DNA from: Alphaproteobacteria bacterium
Lineage (GTDB): Bacteria > Pseudomonadota > Alphaproteobacteria > GCA-2731375
Direction: 5' to 3'
NCBI GenBank assembly: GCA_028824965.1
Contig: JAPKBD010000004.1
Location: 1 to 37,467 of the forward strand
DNA length: 37,467 nt
Shown in pieces: positions 1-8,018 of the stretch (positions within the stretch are counted from its first letter, which is position 1; each line of letters begins with the position of its first letter). Made by a program: the position numbers and the translations under genes. The notes below the pieces were generated by a model. It did no database searches, had not been told where the DNA came from, and was given only the letters and a program-made list of their open reading frames with translations.

Positions 1-52
1 CGTGATGGGGGCCAGCCAGGATAAATTGTTTGGTGTCGATGTTGCGGGCCAT
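1..52 (-). CDS. Unidentified protein, N-terminal fragment (runs off the window start)
   Basis: Reading leftward from an ATG at 52-50, the frame stays open to the window edge and encodes MARNIDTKQFILAGPHH. An in-frame TGA lies three codons upstream of the ATG, so the start is well bounded. It begins 27 nt after the stop of the Tat-signal small protein on the same strand, so the two are probably one transcription unit. Seventeen residues are too few to assign a family. Confidence 0.45.
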   Translation of the reverse strand, partial: MARNIDTKQFILAGPHH

Positions 53-79
53 ACCCAGTCAATAATATCTATGCCGCGG

Positions 80-277
80 TCAGCCGTTGCCGCCCTTAAA
101 GCCCTTGCTCCCACTGCCCCCGGGGCAGATTACTGATGGCTGGGATTTTTTTCTTGCCGATGCCTCACCATCTATGTGGGCGATCATCGGAGCGGCATAC
201 ACGACGGCGGCCGCCAAAGCCAGCCGCGCCAGCGCCTTGCGGCGGCTTATTACGGATCTATCCTGGCCTTCTGCCAT
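80..277 (-). CDS. Small Tat-signal secreted protein with Gly-rich tail, function unknown
   Basis: Encodes 65 aa from the ATG at 277. The ORF-track start is a GTG two codons upstream that overlaps the likely ribosome binding site (TAGGTG). The N-terminus has a twin-arginine-like motif (SRRKALARL), then a hydrophobic stretch (LALAAAVVYAAPMIA) and a plausible cleavage site near EASA. That is a Tat or Tat-like export signal. The mature part is only about 25 residues, basic then Gly/Ser-rich, with one Cys (ICPGGSGSKG). No catalytic domain can fit, so it may be a secreted peptide, a partner of the next gene, or a precursor peptide. A plausible sigma70-like promoter lies just upstream. The coding call is fairly safe; the function is unknown. 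Confidence 0.6.
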   Translation of the reverse strand: MAEGQDRSVISRRKALARLALAAAVVYAAPMIAHIDGEASARKKSQPSVICPGGSGSKGFKGGNG

Positions 278-332
278 AATCACCTACCTTGGCATTCTCG
301 GGTGCATGACAGATATAAGAATCGATCACGCT

Positions 333-361
333 ATATCTAAAAATCGCCCCTAACTGGTCAA
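333..361 (-). promoter_or_regulatory. Putative sigma70-like promoter for the Tat-signal small gene
   Basis: On the minus strand TTGACC (361-356) is followed after 16-17 nt by an AT-rich TAGATA/AGATAT box (339-333). The predicted transcript start would be about 45-50 nt upstream of the ATG at 277. The -35 is close to consensus and the -10 is only moderate. Confidence 0.35.
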
Positions 362-377
362 ACTTCAAGGATTATTC

Positions 378-1115
378 TTAAGAATTTGGCAACTCCGCCA
401 GGCCCGCCGCCAACAAAGCCTGCCCCAATTTGACGTCATCGGGCTTTTCCAGATCAAAACCCTGGGCGAATAGAATTTCGATGGGGACGGATGGGCTGGG
501 AAATATGGTCTGTTGTTCCAACGCCGCCTCTGCACGCATGACGACAAAATTGCCGAAAGCGTAATGATTGGCCCAATCCTCATGCTCATTATAATTGGCG
601 GCGACGGCGTTACGTTCGGGAATATTAAACCGCACCTCCCCATTGGCAATCTGCCTTTGCGCATTGGCGTGATGATGTCGCGGGCAGGGCACCACGGTCT
701 GGGCGGAGGCGGCATTGCCATCGGCCAACAAGGCATTGATGGCCCAGCGGATATGTTCCGGCAAAATAAAGGGCGACGTGGGGTGCAGGACGGCGAGATA
801 TTCGGCGATTGCACCTTCCTGGGCGTGAAGATCATGCATCAGGTCTTCAACCACCGCAATCATCGGCGTGTCATCGGCACCCAGATTTATCGGCCGGGAA
901 TGCACCTCTAATCGCATGGTGGCGCATCGGTCGGCGATCTCCTGGTTGTCGGTGCTGCATAACAGGCGGGTGAATTCCCCATAACCATTCGCCGCCAATG
1001 CTTGAAAGTCCATAAGCGGGCGACCGACGAAGGGCGTCAGGTTTTTCAAAGGGATCGACTGCGAGCCGCCCCGCGCTGGGATTAAGCCCCAGACGGCACC
1101 AGGAATAATCTTCAT
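378..1115 (-). CDS. CMP-sialate synthetase-like cytidylyltransferase (acylneuraminate cytidylyltransferase family)
   Basis: Encodes 245 aa, close to the usual 225-240 aa of the COG1083/NeuA family, whose members transfer CMP from CTP to nonulosonic acids (sialic, legionaminic, pseudaminic) for surface glycans. The N-terminal nucleotide loop is recognisable as IPARGGSQSIPLKN, followed by STDNQEIA and the substrate-region block HPTSPF. The family usually reads GGSKG in the loop; here it is GGSQS, so the conserved Lys is replaced by Gln. No nonulosonate synthase lies beside it in the window. The glycan operon at the far end would suit such a sugar but is 29 kb away. The fold assignment is firm; substrate and activity are uncertain. 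The ribosome binding site is weak (AAAGA). Confidence 0.8.
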   Translation of the reverse strand: MKIIPGAVWGLIPARGGSQSIPLKNLTPFVGRPLMDFQALAANGYGEFTRLLCSTDNQEIADRCATMRLEVHSRPINLGADDTPMIAVVEDLMHDLHAQEGAIAEYLAVLHPTSPFILPEHIRWAINALLADGNAASAQTVVPCPRHHHANAQRQIANGEVRFNIPERNAVAANYNEHEDWANHYAFGNFVVMRAEAALEQQTIFPSPSVPIEILFAQGFDLEKPDDVKLGQALLAAGLAELPNS

Positions 1116-1216
1116 TCTTTAAGGCCCTTTGATTGATGCGCGATGGACTGTCATGGCTGGTCTAGTTTCTACACCACTGCCATGACCAATGCCATGATCG
1201 GGCGCAAACAGATTTC

Positions 1217-1378
1217 CTAATCGTCCCCCATAACTTTCTTAATGCCAAAGCCGATGCAGGTCAGCATAATCAAAAGGCTAAAAAATGCACCAAACGGGTT
1301 CCACAACGGCACCACGTCGGCGATATGACACCACCAGAACCAAAGCGCATGCACAAAATTGATGCCCAAATCAAACAT
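1217..1378 (-). CDS. Small membrane protein, 53 aa, unknown function
   Basis: This gene is absent from the ORF track because it is below the length cut-off. The ATG at 1378 is preceded by AGGGA at a 7-nt spacing, a good ribosome binding site, and the frame ends at TAG 1219-1217. The 53-aa product is very hydrophobic and aromatic: an N-terminal amphipathic/membrane stretch (HALWFWWCHIADVV), a PLWNPF turn, then a clear transmembrane helix (GAFFSLLIMLTCIGFGI) and a charged tail KKVMGDD. It has two Cys and two His near the membrane segments. It lies between the cytidylyltransferase and the divergent amidase/regBA unit. No family is recognised. The ribosome binding site, the hydrophobic pattern and the clean stop make it likely to be real. 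Confidence 0.65.
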   Translation of the reverse strand: MFDLGINFVHALWFWWCHIADVVPLWNPFGAFFSLLIMLTCIGFGIKKVMGDD

Positions 1379-1441
1379 CTAATGATCCCTGAACAATCCT
1401 TTCACGTACCTAAAAGATAGTTAGGATAGGGACTTGTAAAA

Positions 1442-2662
1442 GTGATCGCGCTCACATCGGATTACGCCGGGCGCTCAACAAATGGTGATCGAATGGCCGA
1501 TAGACTGGGCGCATATATTACGCATGATTCTGTGGCGCTGGAGGCAACTGCACCGGGTGATTTGTCAGGGTTAAGTTTCGCCACAAAAGACCTTTATGAC
1601 ATCGCCGGCCATACAACCGGTGCCGGCAGTCCGGATTGGCTGGCCAGTCATGGCCCCGCCGCCGTAACGGCATCGGCGGTATCCAGGTTGTTGGCCGCTG
1701 GTGCCCACATGGTGGCCAAAGCGCAGACGGACGAAATGGCGTTTTCCATTACCGGCCAAAACGCCCACTATGGCACCCCGGTCAACGTCAACGCACCGGG
1801 CCGCATCCCGGGCGGATCGTCGTCCGGGTCGGCGGCGGCGGTCGCTGGTGGCTTGGTGGATTTCGCCTTGGGCTCGGACACTGGTGGATCGGTTCGGATG
1901 CCGGCTGGATTTTGCGGCATTCACGGTATCCGCACGACACAGGATCGTATCCCCACCGATGGCGTCCACCCCCTTGCGCCTTGTTTTGATACGGTTGGTT
2001 GGTTCACCCAAAGTGGCGCTCTGATGCAAAAAATAGGGCAGGTCTTGCTGCCTGATTATGATCCTGGTCCGGCACCGAAACGTTTTATGGTGGCCCGGGA
2101 TTGTTTTGATTTGTTACCCGATGATGCGGCACGGGCCTTGGCAGAAGCCGTAGAACAGATGGCGGGACATTTTGCGGATCGCAGCGAAATTTCCGTAAGC
2201 CCGGATGGGCCTGATAAATGGATGCCCCATTTCCGAACCCTGCAGATGGCCGATATCTGGCGCACCCACGGTGGATGGATCGAACAAACCAAACCAAACT
2301 TTGGTCCCGGTGTGGTTGATCGTTTTGCCATGTCGGCAACAATCACGGTGGACATGGTGGCCGATAGTACAATTGTGCGCGACCAAGTGCGCCAACGGCT
2401 GGATGAAATATTGGGCGACGATGGCATCCTTTGCCTGCCCACGGCACCGGGCATCGCGCCTTTGTGTGAAACGCCGGAAGGGGACCTGGATGATTTTCGG
2501 TGGCGTAGCATGGGGCTCAGTTGTGTGGCGGGCCTGTCGGGTTGCCCTCAGATAAACCTACCCCTGGCTAGCCTTGATGGTTGTCCCCTGGGCCTGGGCC
2601 TTATTGCAGGACGGGGGCGTGATGAGGCGCTGTTGCAATTGGCATCAAAGATCGCACCGTAA
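1442..2662 (+). CDS. Amidase signature family hydrolase
   Basis: Encodes 406 aa from GTG 1442 (AGGGA 9 nt upstream). An in-frame ATG at 1493 (MADRLGAYI) is a credible alternative start because family proteins often begin with that stretch. The Ser-cisSer-Lys machinery is visible: the Lys in FATKDLYD (about residue 49), the GGSSSGSAAAVA block (about 124-135) and the nucleophile region SDTGGSVRMPAG (about 145-156). The enzyme should hydrolyse a C-N amide bond in the cytoplasm; the substrate cannot be read from sequence. It is on the short side for the family (400-500 aa). The stop TAA shares one base with the regB ATG, which implies translational coupling to the redox regulators. Confidence 0.88.
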   Translation: MIALTSDYAGRSTNGDRMADRLGAYITHDSVALEATAPGDLSGLSFATKDLYDIAGHTTGAGSPDWLASHGPAAVTASAVSRLLAAGAHMVAKAQTDEMAFSITGQNAHYGTPVNVNAPGRIPGGSSSGSAAAVAGGLVDFALGSDTGGSVRMPAGFCGIHGIRTTQDRIPTDGVHPLAPCFDTVGWFTQSGALMQKIGQVLLPDYDPGPAPKRFMVARDCFDLLPDDAARALAEAVEQMAGHFADRSEISVSPDGPDKWMPHFRTLQMADIWRTHGGWIEQTKPNFGPGVVDRFAMSATITVDMVADSTIVRDQVRQRLDEILGDDGILCLPTAPGIAPLCETPEGDLDDFRWRSMGLSCVAGLSGCPQINLPLASLDGCPLGLGLIAGRGRDEALLQLASKIAP

Positions 2663-4005
2663 TGGCGAATAATCGCAGCGACCCATTGTCGATGGCCGAA
2701 CAGGCCCATCCGGCCATGGGACGGGTGCGGGTCAGGACGTTGTTGACCATCAGGTGGCTGGCCATCGCCGGGCAGTTGGCGGCCTTGTTGATGGTCGATA
2801 AGGTCATGCAGTTCAATTTGCCTATGGTCCCGGCGATGATCACCATTGGCATCTCCCTGGCCGTTAATTTGTGGATTCTGACACGCTACAACTCCAACCA
2901 ATGGCACCATGATAGAGGGGCGACGGCCTATCTGGCCTTTGATATCGTGCAATTGGCGGTGATGCTGTTTTTGACCGGCGGTTTGGATAACCCTTTCGCA
3001 TTGTTGTTCCTGGTTCCGGTCACCATCTCGGCTACCATCCTCAGCCTGCGCAGCGCCATTTATCTAGGTGTCCTGGCCGTGTTCTGTGTCAGCTTTCTGG
3101 CTGTATATCATTTACCTTTGCCCTGGCCGGCACCGGGCTTTCAGCTGCCGCAAATGTACGCTGCGGCCATCTGGGTCTCGCTGATCCTGGGTACGGTATT
3201 TCTGATGTTCTATGCCTGGCGGGTGGCGGAGGAAACCCGGCGTATGTCGGACGCCCTGGCGGCGACGCAGATCCATCTTTCCCAGGAACGGGAATTGTCC
3301 GCCCTGGGCAGTCTGGCCGCCGCCGCCGCCCACGAACTGGGGACACCCTTGGGCACCATCGCCCTAGTCGTTAAGGAACTGTTGCATGGACAGCCCGAAG
3401 GTGGAGAGGTCCACACGGATCTGGAATTGCTGGACGGTGAAGTGGCCCGCTGCCGTACCATTTTGGCCAGTCTGGCCGGGGACCCATCGGCAGGTGTGGA
3501 TCCGGCGGTCTCCCAGCTGGGTTTTGATGCCTTGATTAATGATATCAGTGAAGATTATGGCGACGATGACACAGCCGTTAGGGTGACGGCCAATGCTGCG
3601 ATGCCTGGGACGCCTGCCCCTTTGATGCGGCGCAGCCCTGAATTGATGCAGGGGTTGGGCAACCTCATCGAAAATGCGACGGAGTTCGCCCGTTCCCGGG
3701 TAGAGCTGGAATATTCCTGGGACGCAGAGCAGGTTGAACTGACGATCAGCGACGATGGCCCCGGTTTTGCTGCAAATATCCTCGGCCTGTTAGGTGATCC
3801 CTATATTTCCACCCGCCCGGATAGCGGACGTATGGGCCTTGGTGTATTCATCTCAAAAACCTTGTTGGAGCGCACGGGCGCGGCCCTGCATTTCTTTAAT
3901 CGGGGGCGTGGCCTGGGTGCAACGGTTGTCATTCGCTGGCCAAGGCACATAATAGACCTCACAATCGTCGATGCCGTATCGGACGGCAACAATCTTGAAC
4001 AATGA
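2662..4005 (+). CDS. regB: Redox-sensing membrane histidine kinase RegB/PrrB/ActS
   Basis: Encodes 447 aa. The N-terminal half has about six transmembrane segments and contains GGLDNPF (106-112), the conserved quinone-site heptapeptide of RegB kinases. The H-box AAAHELGTPLG carries the phosphorylated His at about 224. The family's redox-active cysteine is matched by Cys264 in VARCRTIL. N-box (ENATEFA), G1 (DDGPGF) and G2 (MGLGVFIS) ATP-binding motifs follow. RegB responds to the redox state of the quinone pool and phosphorylates RegA to control respiration, photosynthesis or CO2/N2 fixation genes in alphaproteobacteria. Its ATG overlaps the amidase stop and regA follows after 26 nt. No senC/sco gene is present between them, unlike the Rhodobacter arrangement. 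Confidence 0.95.
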   Translation: MANNRSDPLSMAEQAHPAMGRVRVRTLLTIRWLAIAGQLAALLMVDKVMQFNLPMVPAMITIGISLAVNLWILTRYNSNQWHHDRGATAYLAFDIVQLAVMLFLTGGLDNPFALLFLVPVTISATILSLRSAIYLGVLAVFCVSFLAVYHLPLPWPAPGFQLPQMYAAAIWVSLILGTVFLMFYAWRVAEETRRMSDALAATQIHLSQERELSALGSLAAAAAHELGTPLGTIALVVKELLHGQPEGGEVHTDLELLDGEVARCRTILASLAGDPSAGVDPAVSQLGFDALINDISEDYGDDDTAVRVTANAAMPGTPAPLMRRSPELMQGLGNLIENATEFARSRVELEYSWDAEQVELTISDDGPGFAANILGLLGDPYISTRPDSGRMGLGVFISKTLLERTGAALHFFNRGRGLGATVVIRWPRHIIDLTIVDAVSDGNNLEQ

Positions 4006-4031
4006 TATCTGCGATTAATGGGAGCATATAG

Positions 4032-4628
4032 ATGAGCGGTGATGAGGCGGGCAGCGATACCGGCGGCAATGCGGGCCCAGGTGCGAGTACGGGCGCCGGT
4101 ACGGGCCGGTCGCTGCTTTTGGTCGACGATGACCAGGTTTGGCTACAACGCCTGGCGGTGGCCATGGAACGGCGCGACTTTGCCGTGATAACAGCTGGTT
4201 CCGTGAAAGACGCCATCGCGTTGGCAAAAAAGGACGCCCCCGACTATGCGGTGATCGACCTGCGCCTGGAAGATGGTAGCGGTTTGGAGGTGGTTGAGGT
4301 CTTGCGCGATGTGCGGCCCGACGGGCGCATCATTATGCTGACGGGCTATGGCAATATCGCCACGGCAGTGGCGGCGGTGAAACTTGGCGCGGTGGACTAT
4401 CTGTCAAAGCCGGCGGATGCCGATGCGATCGAAGCTGCGTTATTGGCTGAAACGGGCGATGCCCCGGCCCCGCCCGAACGCCCCATGTCCGCTGATCGCG
4501 TGCGTTGGGAACATATTCAACGGGTCTATGAAATGTGTAATCGCAACGTCTCGGAAACCGCGCGGCAATTGAATATGCACCGCCGTACATTGCAGCGCAT
4601 TCTGGCCAAACGCTCGCCCAAGGAATAG
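4032..4628 (+). CDS. regA: Redox response regulator RegA/PrrA/ActR
   Basis: Encodes 198 aa, slightly longer than typical RegA (about 180-185) because of a Gly/Ala/Thr-rich N-terminal extension of about 25 residues. The receiver domain has the acidic pocket VDDDQ (about 31-35), phospho-acceptor Asp76 in YAVIDLRLEDG, and the conserved Lys in LSKPADAD. A short linker leads to a Fis-type helix-turn-helix (NVSETARQLNMHRRTLQRILAKR), nearly invariant in RegA homologs. It lies 26 nt after regB with its own ribosome binding site (GGGAG). It should bind promoters of redox-controlled genes; whether the nearby cytochrome operon is among them is untested. Confidence 0.95.
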   Translation: MSGDEAGSDTGGNAGPGASTGAGTGRSLLLVDDDQVWLQRLAVAMERRDFAVITAGSVKDAIALAKKDAPDYAVIDLRLEDGSGLEVVEVLRDVRPDGRIIMLTGYGNIATAVAAVKLGAVDYLSKPADADAIEAALLAETGDAPAPPERPMSADRVRWEHIQRVYEMCNRNVSETARQLNMHRRTLQRILAKRSPKE

Positions 4629-4663
4629 GCGGCCATTATTGTAATTGAGGGACGTGTTTTGAT

Positions 4664-5893
4664 ATGAGTGCCCAGAGTGCCCTGAGTGGTATCAAGGTGG
4701 TGGAGATTGGCGAGGGCGTCGCGCTGGGCTATTGCGGCGCGCTTTTTGCAGCCTGTGGCGCGAATGTCATCAAGGTTGAGGCGCCGGGCAAAGGCGATGC
4801 AGTACGCCGCCTGCCCCCCTTTGCCCCCGGCGTTGCCGCACCCGAAGCCAGCGGTATGCATGCTTTCTTAAGTGCCGGAAAATCCAACATTGCCATCGAT
4901 TTGACTAAACCGGATGGGGCCGCCCTGGTCCTGGATATGATCCGTGATGCGGATATTATTTTGGATGCCATGGGCCCTGGTATGGGGGCCGCCGTTAGCC
5001 TGGGCTATGACCATGTGAAAGCCGTCGCGCCGAATGTGACTATGGTGGCGTTAAGTTGGTTCGGCGATGACGGCACGCGACGGGACTGGTTGGGCAGCGA
5101 TGCAATTGCCCAAGCCCTGGCCGGTTTTATCTATCCCATCGGGGAAAAGGACGGCCCGCCAATTATACCGGGTGGATATTTCGCCCAGATCACGGGCGGC
5201 CTGACTGCCTTTAATGCGGCCATGACCGCCCTGATAGGCAATCAAGCAGGCGATGACGGCGCCTATATTGATCTTTCTATTCAGGAAGCGCAGACGACGT
5301 ATACCGAAACCGCCGGTGTCCGCCTGGCCTATGACGGCCCGGTGTCCATCCGGCGCAGTGTCAATATTTTCACGCCAACCTACCCGCAAACCATCTACCC
5401 TGCGTCTGATGGTTGGATTGGTGTCACCGTCCTGACGCCGCAGCAATGGCGCACCTGTTGCGAATTGCTCGACGCACCGGAATTGGCGGACGACCCGCGT
5501 TTTTTAACGGCGGAAACCCGCAGCGTTCGAGCGCACGAGTTGGATGAAATTTTGCTGCCGTTGTTTGCCAAGCGCCCGGCCCTGGAATGGTTTCACGCGG
5601 CACAGACCCGCCGCGTCCCCTTGGCCCTGGTGCCGACTATGGCCGATCTGGCTGATCTGGATCATTTTCAGGCTCGGGATGTCCTGGCCACGTATCAACA
5701 TCCTGACCTGGGCGAATTTACCGCCGCCACCATCCCGTGGAAGCTGGCCGCGACGCCGCTGCACAGGGGCGGCACCGCACCACGATTGGGGCAGCACACC
5801 CATGATGTTTTGCTGGAACTGGGTATGGACGAGGCAAAGATTGCGGCCTTCGCTTCCCAGGGCGTCATTAGTTTAGGCGGGGCGACCTCATGA
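4664..5893 (+). CDS. Class III (CaiB/BaiF) CoA-transferase subunit, catalytic Asp position is Gln
   Basis: Encodes 409 aa, the typical length of family III CoA-transferases. The N-terminal fold signature is present (LSGIKVVEIGEG, GANVIKVEAPGKGD, NIAIDLTKPDG). These enzymes move CoA between carboxylic acids through an aspartyl-CoA thioester. The region that normally reads LAD..TG carrying that Asp is FAQITGGLTAF here, with Gln175 in place of Asp. The gene overlaps the next CoA-transferase by 4 nt, and that one keeps the Asp. A heteromeric enzyme in which this subunit is structural or substrate-binding is the simplest reading. The ribosome binding site GAGGGACG precedes the ATG. It begins 35 nt after regA and may be co-transcribed with it. 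Confidence 0.85.
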   Translation: MSAQSALSGIKVVEIGEGVALGYCGALFAACGANVIKVEAPGKGDAVRRLPPFAPGVAAPEASGMHAFLSAGKSNIAIDLTKPDGAALVLDMIRDADIILDAMGPGMGAAVSLGYDHVKAVAPNVTMVALSWFGDDGTRRDWLGSDAIAQALAGFIYPIGEKDGPPIIPGGYFAQITGGLTAFNAAMTALIGNQAGDDGAYIDLSIQEAQTTYTETAGVRLAYDGPVSIRRSVNIFTPTYPQTIYPASDGWIGVTVLTPQQWRTCCELLDAPELADDPRFLTAETRSVRAHELDEILLPLFAKRPALEWFHAAQTRRVPLALVPTMADLADLDHFQARDVLATYQHPDLGEFTAATIPWKLAATPLHRGGTAPRLGQHTHDVLLELGMDEAKIAAFASQGVISLGGATS

Positions 5894-7134
5894 GCAAAAA
5901 ATTACCCCTGCGTGATATCCGCATTGTTGATCTGACCATGGGCTGGTCCGGCCCCTTGGCCACGCGCCATATGGGCGACATGGGGGCGGAGGTGATTAAG
6001 ATCGAATCCTGTACCCATCCCGACTGGTGGCGCGGCTGGGGCCATTCGGCAGAAGCCCTGGCCGATCTCGAACATGAAAAGGCCGCGGCCTTTAACCAAA
6101 TCAATCGCAACAAACAGGGCGTCGCCATTGATCTGACCAAACCGGAAGGACAGGCCCTGGCCCTGCGCCTGGTGGCCCGCGCCGATGCGGTGATCGAAAA
6201 CCAGGCGACGGGCGTGATGGCTAAACTGGGCCTGTCCTATGATGAACTACGCGCGGCAAACCCCTCTATCATCATGATGTCCCTGCCGGCGTTCGGTGCT
6301 GCGGGGCCCTGGTCGGGCTATCGTGGTTATGGCTCGACCGTGGAACATGGTGCAGGTCTGCCCTATCTGACCGGGGATGAGGGCGGACCGCCCATACAGA
6401 CCCATTCCGCCCTTGGCGATGCCTATGCCGGCCTGAATGCCATGGGGGCGTTGCTGGTGGCCTTGTTCCATCGCAAACGTACGGGCGAGGGACAGTATGT
6501 CGAATTTTCGCAAGTTGAATGCATGTTGCAACAAGGCGTCCACGGCACAATTGCACAGGGCCTGACAGGTGCGCCGCCCGAACGCACCGGCAACCGTCAT
6601 CCGGCCTTCGTGCCCCACGGCTGTTTTGCCTGCGCGGCACCTGATAGCTGGCTTGTCGTTGCTGTCACGGAGGATGCCCAATGGCCGAAACTATGTACCG
6701 TGATAGGGCGGGACGATCTTAGTGCCCGTGCGGATTTGCACGCAGCAGATGGACGCAGAGCGATAGAGAGTGAAATTGAAGCCGCCATATCTGCCTGGAC
6801 AACAACCCAAGGTGCAGACGCCGCCATGGTGACCTTGCAAAATGCCGGGGTCCCCGCCGGTGTGACCCGGCGACCCACGGATCTGCTGGACGACCCCCAT
6901 TATGCAGAGCGTGGTTTCTGGCAAGAGATCGACCGCGCCGTGGTTGGGCTGAAACCTCATCCATTAACCCCATGGCGTTTTGATGGTGAACGCGGTCCTT
7001 TGCGTACACCCGCGCCGTTGTTGGGCGAATATAACCGCGCCGTCTTTTGCGGCATCCTCGGCATGAGCGACGCGGAATTCGCAGCGTTAGTGGCCGCCGA
7101 CGTTATCGGTGATCAACCCATGGTGATGGATTAG
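5890..7134 (+). CDS. Class III (CaiB/BaiF) CoA-transferase, catalytic subunit
   Basis: Encodes 414 aa and starts inside the stop of the preceding CoA-transferase (ATGA overlap). It shows the family motifs RIVDLTMGWSGP, GAEVIKIES and GVAIDLTKPEGQ, and the active-site region HSALGDAYAGLNA with Asp177 where the aspartyl-CoA intermediate forms. Further on are HRKRTGEGQYVEFSQVE and a C-terminal domain typical of formyl-CoA and succinyl-CoA transferases. It probably activates an organic acid to its CoA thioester, with the upstream gene product as partner. The substrate is unknown. Nearby MaoC, SDR, DLH and EthD genes fit a catabolic setting but lie in other transcription units. Confidence 0.88.
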   Translation: MSKKLPLRDIRIVDLTMGWSGPLATRHMGDMGAEVIKIESCTHPDWWRGWGHSAEALADLEHEKAAAFNQINRNKQGVAIDLTKPEGQALALRLVARADAVIENQATGVMAKLGLSYDELRAANPSIIMMSLPAFGAAGPWSGYRGYGSTVEHGAGLPYLTGDEGGPPIQTHSALGDAYAGLNAMGALLVALFHRKRTGEGQYVEFSQVECMLQQGVHGTIAQGLTGAPPERTGNRHPAFVPHGCFACAAPDSWLVVAVTEDAQWPKLCTVIGRDDLSARADLHAADGRRAIESEIEAAISAWTTTQGADAAMVTLQNAGVPAGVTRRPTDLLDDPHYAERGFWQEIDRAVVGLKPHPLTPWRFDGERGPLRTPAPLLGEYNRAVFCGILGMSDAEFAALVAADVIGDQPMVMD

Positions 7135-7170
7135 CCGGTGATGGATTTTGCTACCTAATTTAGGCCGCGA

Positions 7171-7223
7171 CGGCGGCCCGGCGCTTACGCGCCGCCCGCG
7201 CAGAGTGGTGCGCCCTTGCGCAC
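7171..7223. terminator. GC-rich hairpins between convergent genes (weak terminator candidate)
   Basis: The 108-nt gap between two convergent genes contains CGGCGC-TTAC-GCGCCG (7179-7194) and the perfect hairpin GTGCGC-CCTT-GCGCAC (7208-7223). Neither has a T-run on either strand, so intrinsic termination is only a possibility. Confidence 0.25.
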
Positions 7224-7242
7224 ACACCTGAGCGATAAAGAA

Positions 7243-7992
7243 TCAGCGGGCCAGATAGCCACCATCCACGGGGACTTCGATGCCGGTGATGTAGGAGGCT
7301 TCGTCTGAGGCCAGGAACAAATTCGCGTAAGCGACTTCCTCCACCCGGCCTTCGCGGCCTGCGGGAATGGCCGAAATCATTTTACGCCGCACGTCCGGGT
7401 CCGCACTCATCATCGAGGTGCGCATGGCGGGCATAATGCCGGGGTGTACAGAGTTAACCCGGATGCCGTCCTTGGCATACTGCACGGCGGCAGCCTTGGT
7501 TGCCAGGCGCACCGCGCCTTTGGCGGCGTTATACCCCATATGAACAAAGTCCTGTCCAACAAAGCCGGAGATGGAGGAGATATTGACGATGGAGCCGCCG
7601 CCCTGTGCCTGCATGCCGGGAATGACGGATCGCATACCAAGGAAGACACTTTTTGCGTTGATACTCATCTGCTTGTCCCAGGTATCCATATTCAACAGAT
7701 CCGGATGGCTACCGCTGACACCGGCGTTGTTGACCAAAATATCAACCCGGCCATAGGCAGCAATGGTATCGGCGATGGCCTGGCTCCATTCAGCCTCGTT
7801 CGAAACATCCAGTTTCTGGAACCGCGCCGTGCCTCCCGATGCCTCTATGGTGCCAACAATTTCTGCGCCCTCCACCTCCAACAGATCGGCGACGACCACC
7901 TTGGCGCCTTCACGGGCAAACAGGGTGGCCGTCGATGCCCCCATGCCTGACGCTGCGCCGGTGACGATGGCAACCTTATCCTGCAAACGCAT
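7243..7992 (-). CDS. Short-chain dehydrogenase/reductase (SDR, classical)
   Basis: Encodes 249 aa from the ATG at 7992, which has AGGGAG 7 nt upstream; the ORF-track start is a TTG inside that ribosome binding site region. Classical SDR features are all present: TGAASGMG nucleotide loop (11-18), LDVS (61-64), NNAG (88-91), the Ser in NISSISG, and the catalytic YNAAK pair Tyr154/Lys158, with PG after the active site. The Asp at the end of beta2 (VVVADL) suggests NAD rather than NADP. It should oxidise or reduce an alcohol/ketone; the substrate is unknown. It is 26 nt downstream of the metallo-beta-lactamase-fold gene, probably as one operon. Confidence 0.92.
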   Translation of the reverse strand: MRLQDKVAIVTGAASGMGASTATLFAREGAKVVVADLLEVEGAEIVGTIEASGGTARFQKLDVSNEAEWSQAIADTIAAYGRVDILVNNAGVSGSHPDLLNMDTWDKQMSINAKSVFLGMRSVIPGMQAQGGGSIVNISSISGFVGQDFVHMGYNAAKGAVRLATKAAAVQYAKDGIRVNSVHPGIMPAMRTSMMSADPDVRRKMISAIPAGREGRVEEVAYANLFLASDEASYITGIEVPVDGGYLAR

Positions 7993-8018
7993 ATCTAATC
8001 TCCCTGACAATATGTGAT

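Noticed and set aside
87-353. 88-aa plus-strand ORF opposite the Tat-signal gene
   Set aside because: Pro/Ala-rich antisense frame; the minus strand has the export signal, promoter-like sequence and operon partner.
7993-8010. Extended SDR start (TTG) in the ORF track
   Set aside because: The extra six codons cover the AGGGAG ribosome binding site that serves the ATG at 7992.
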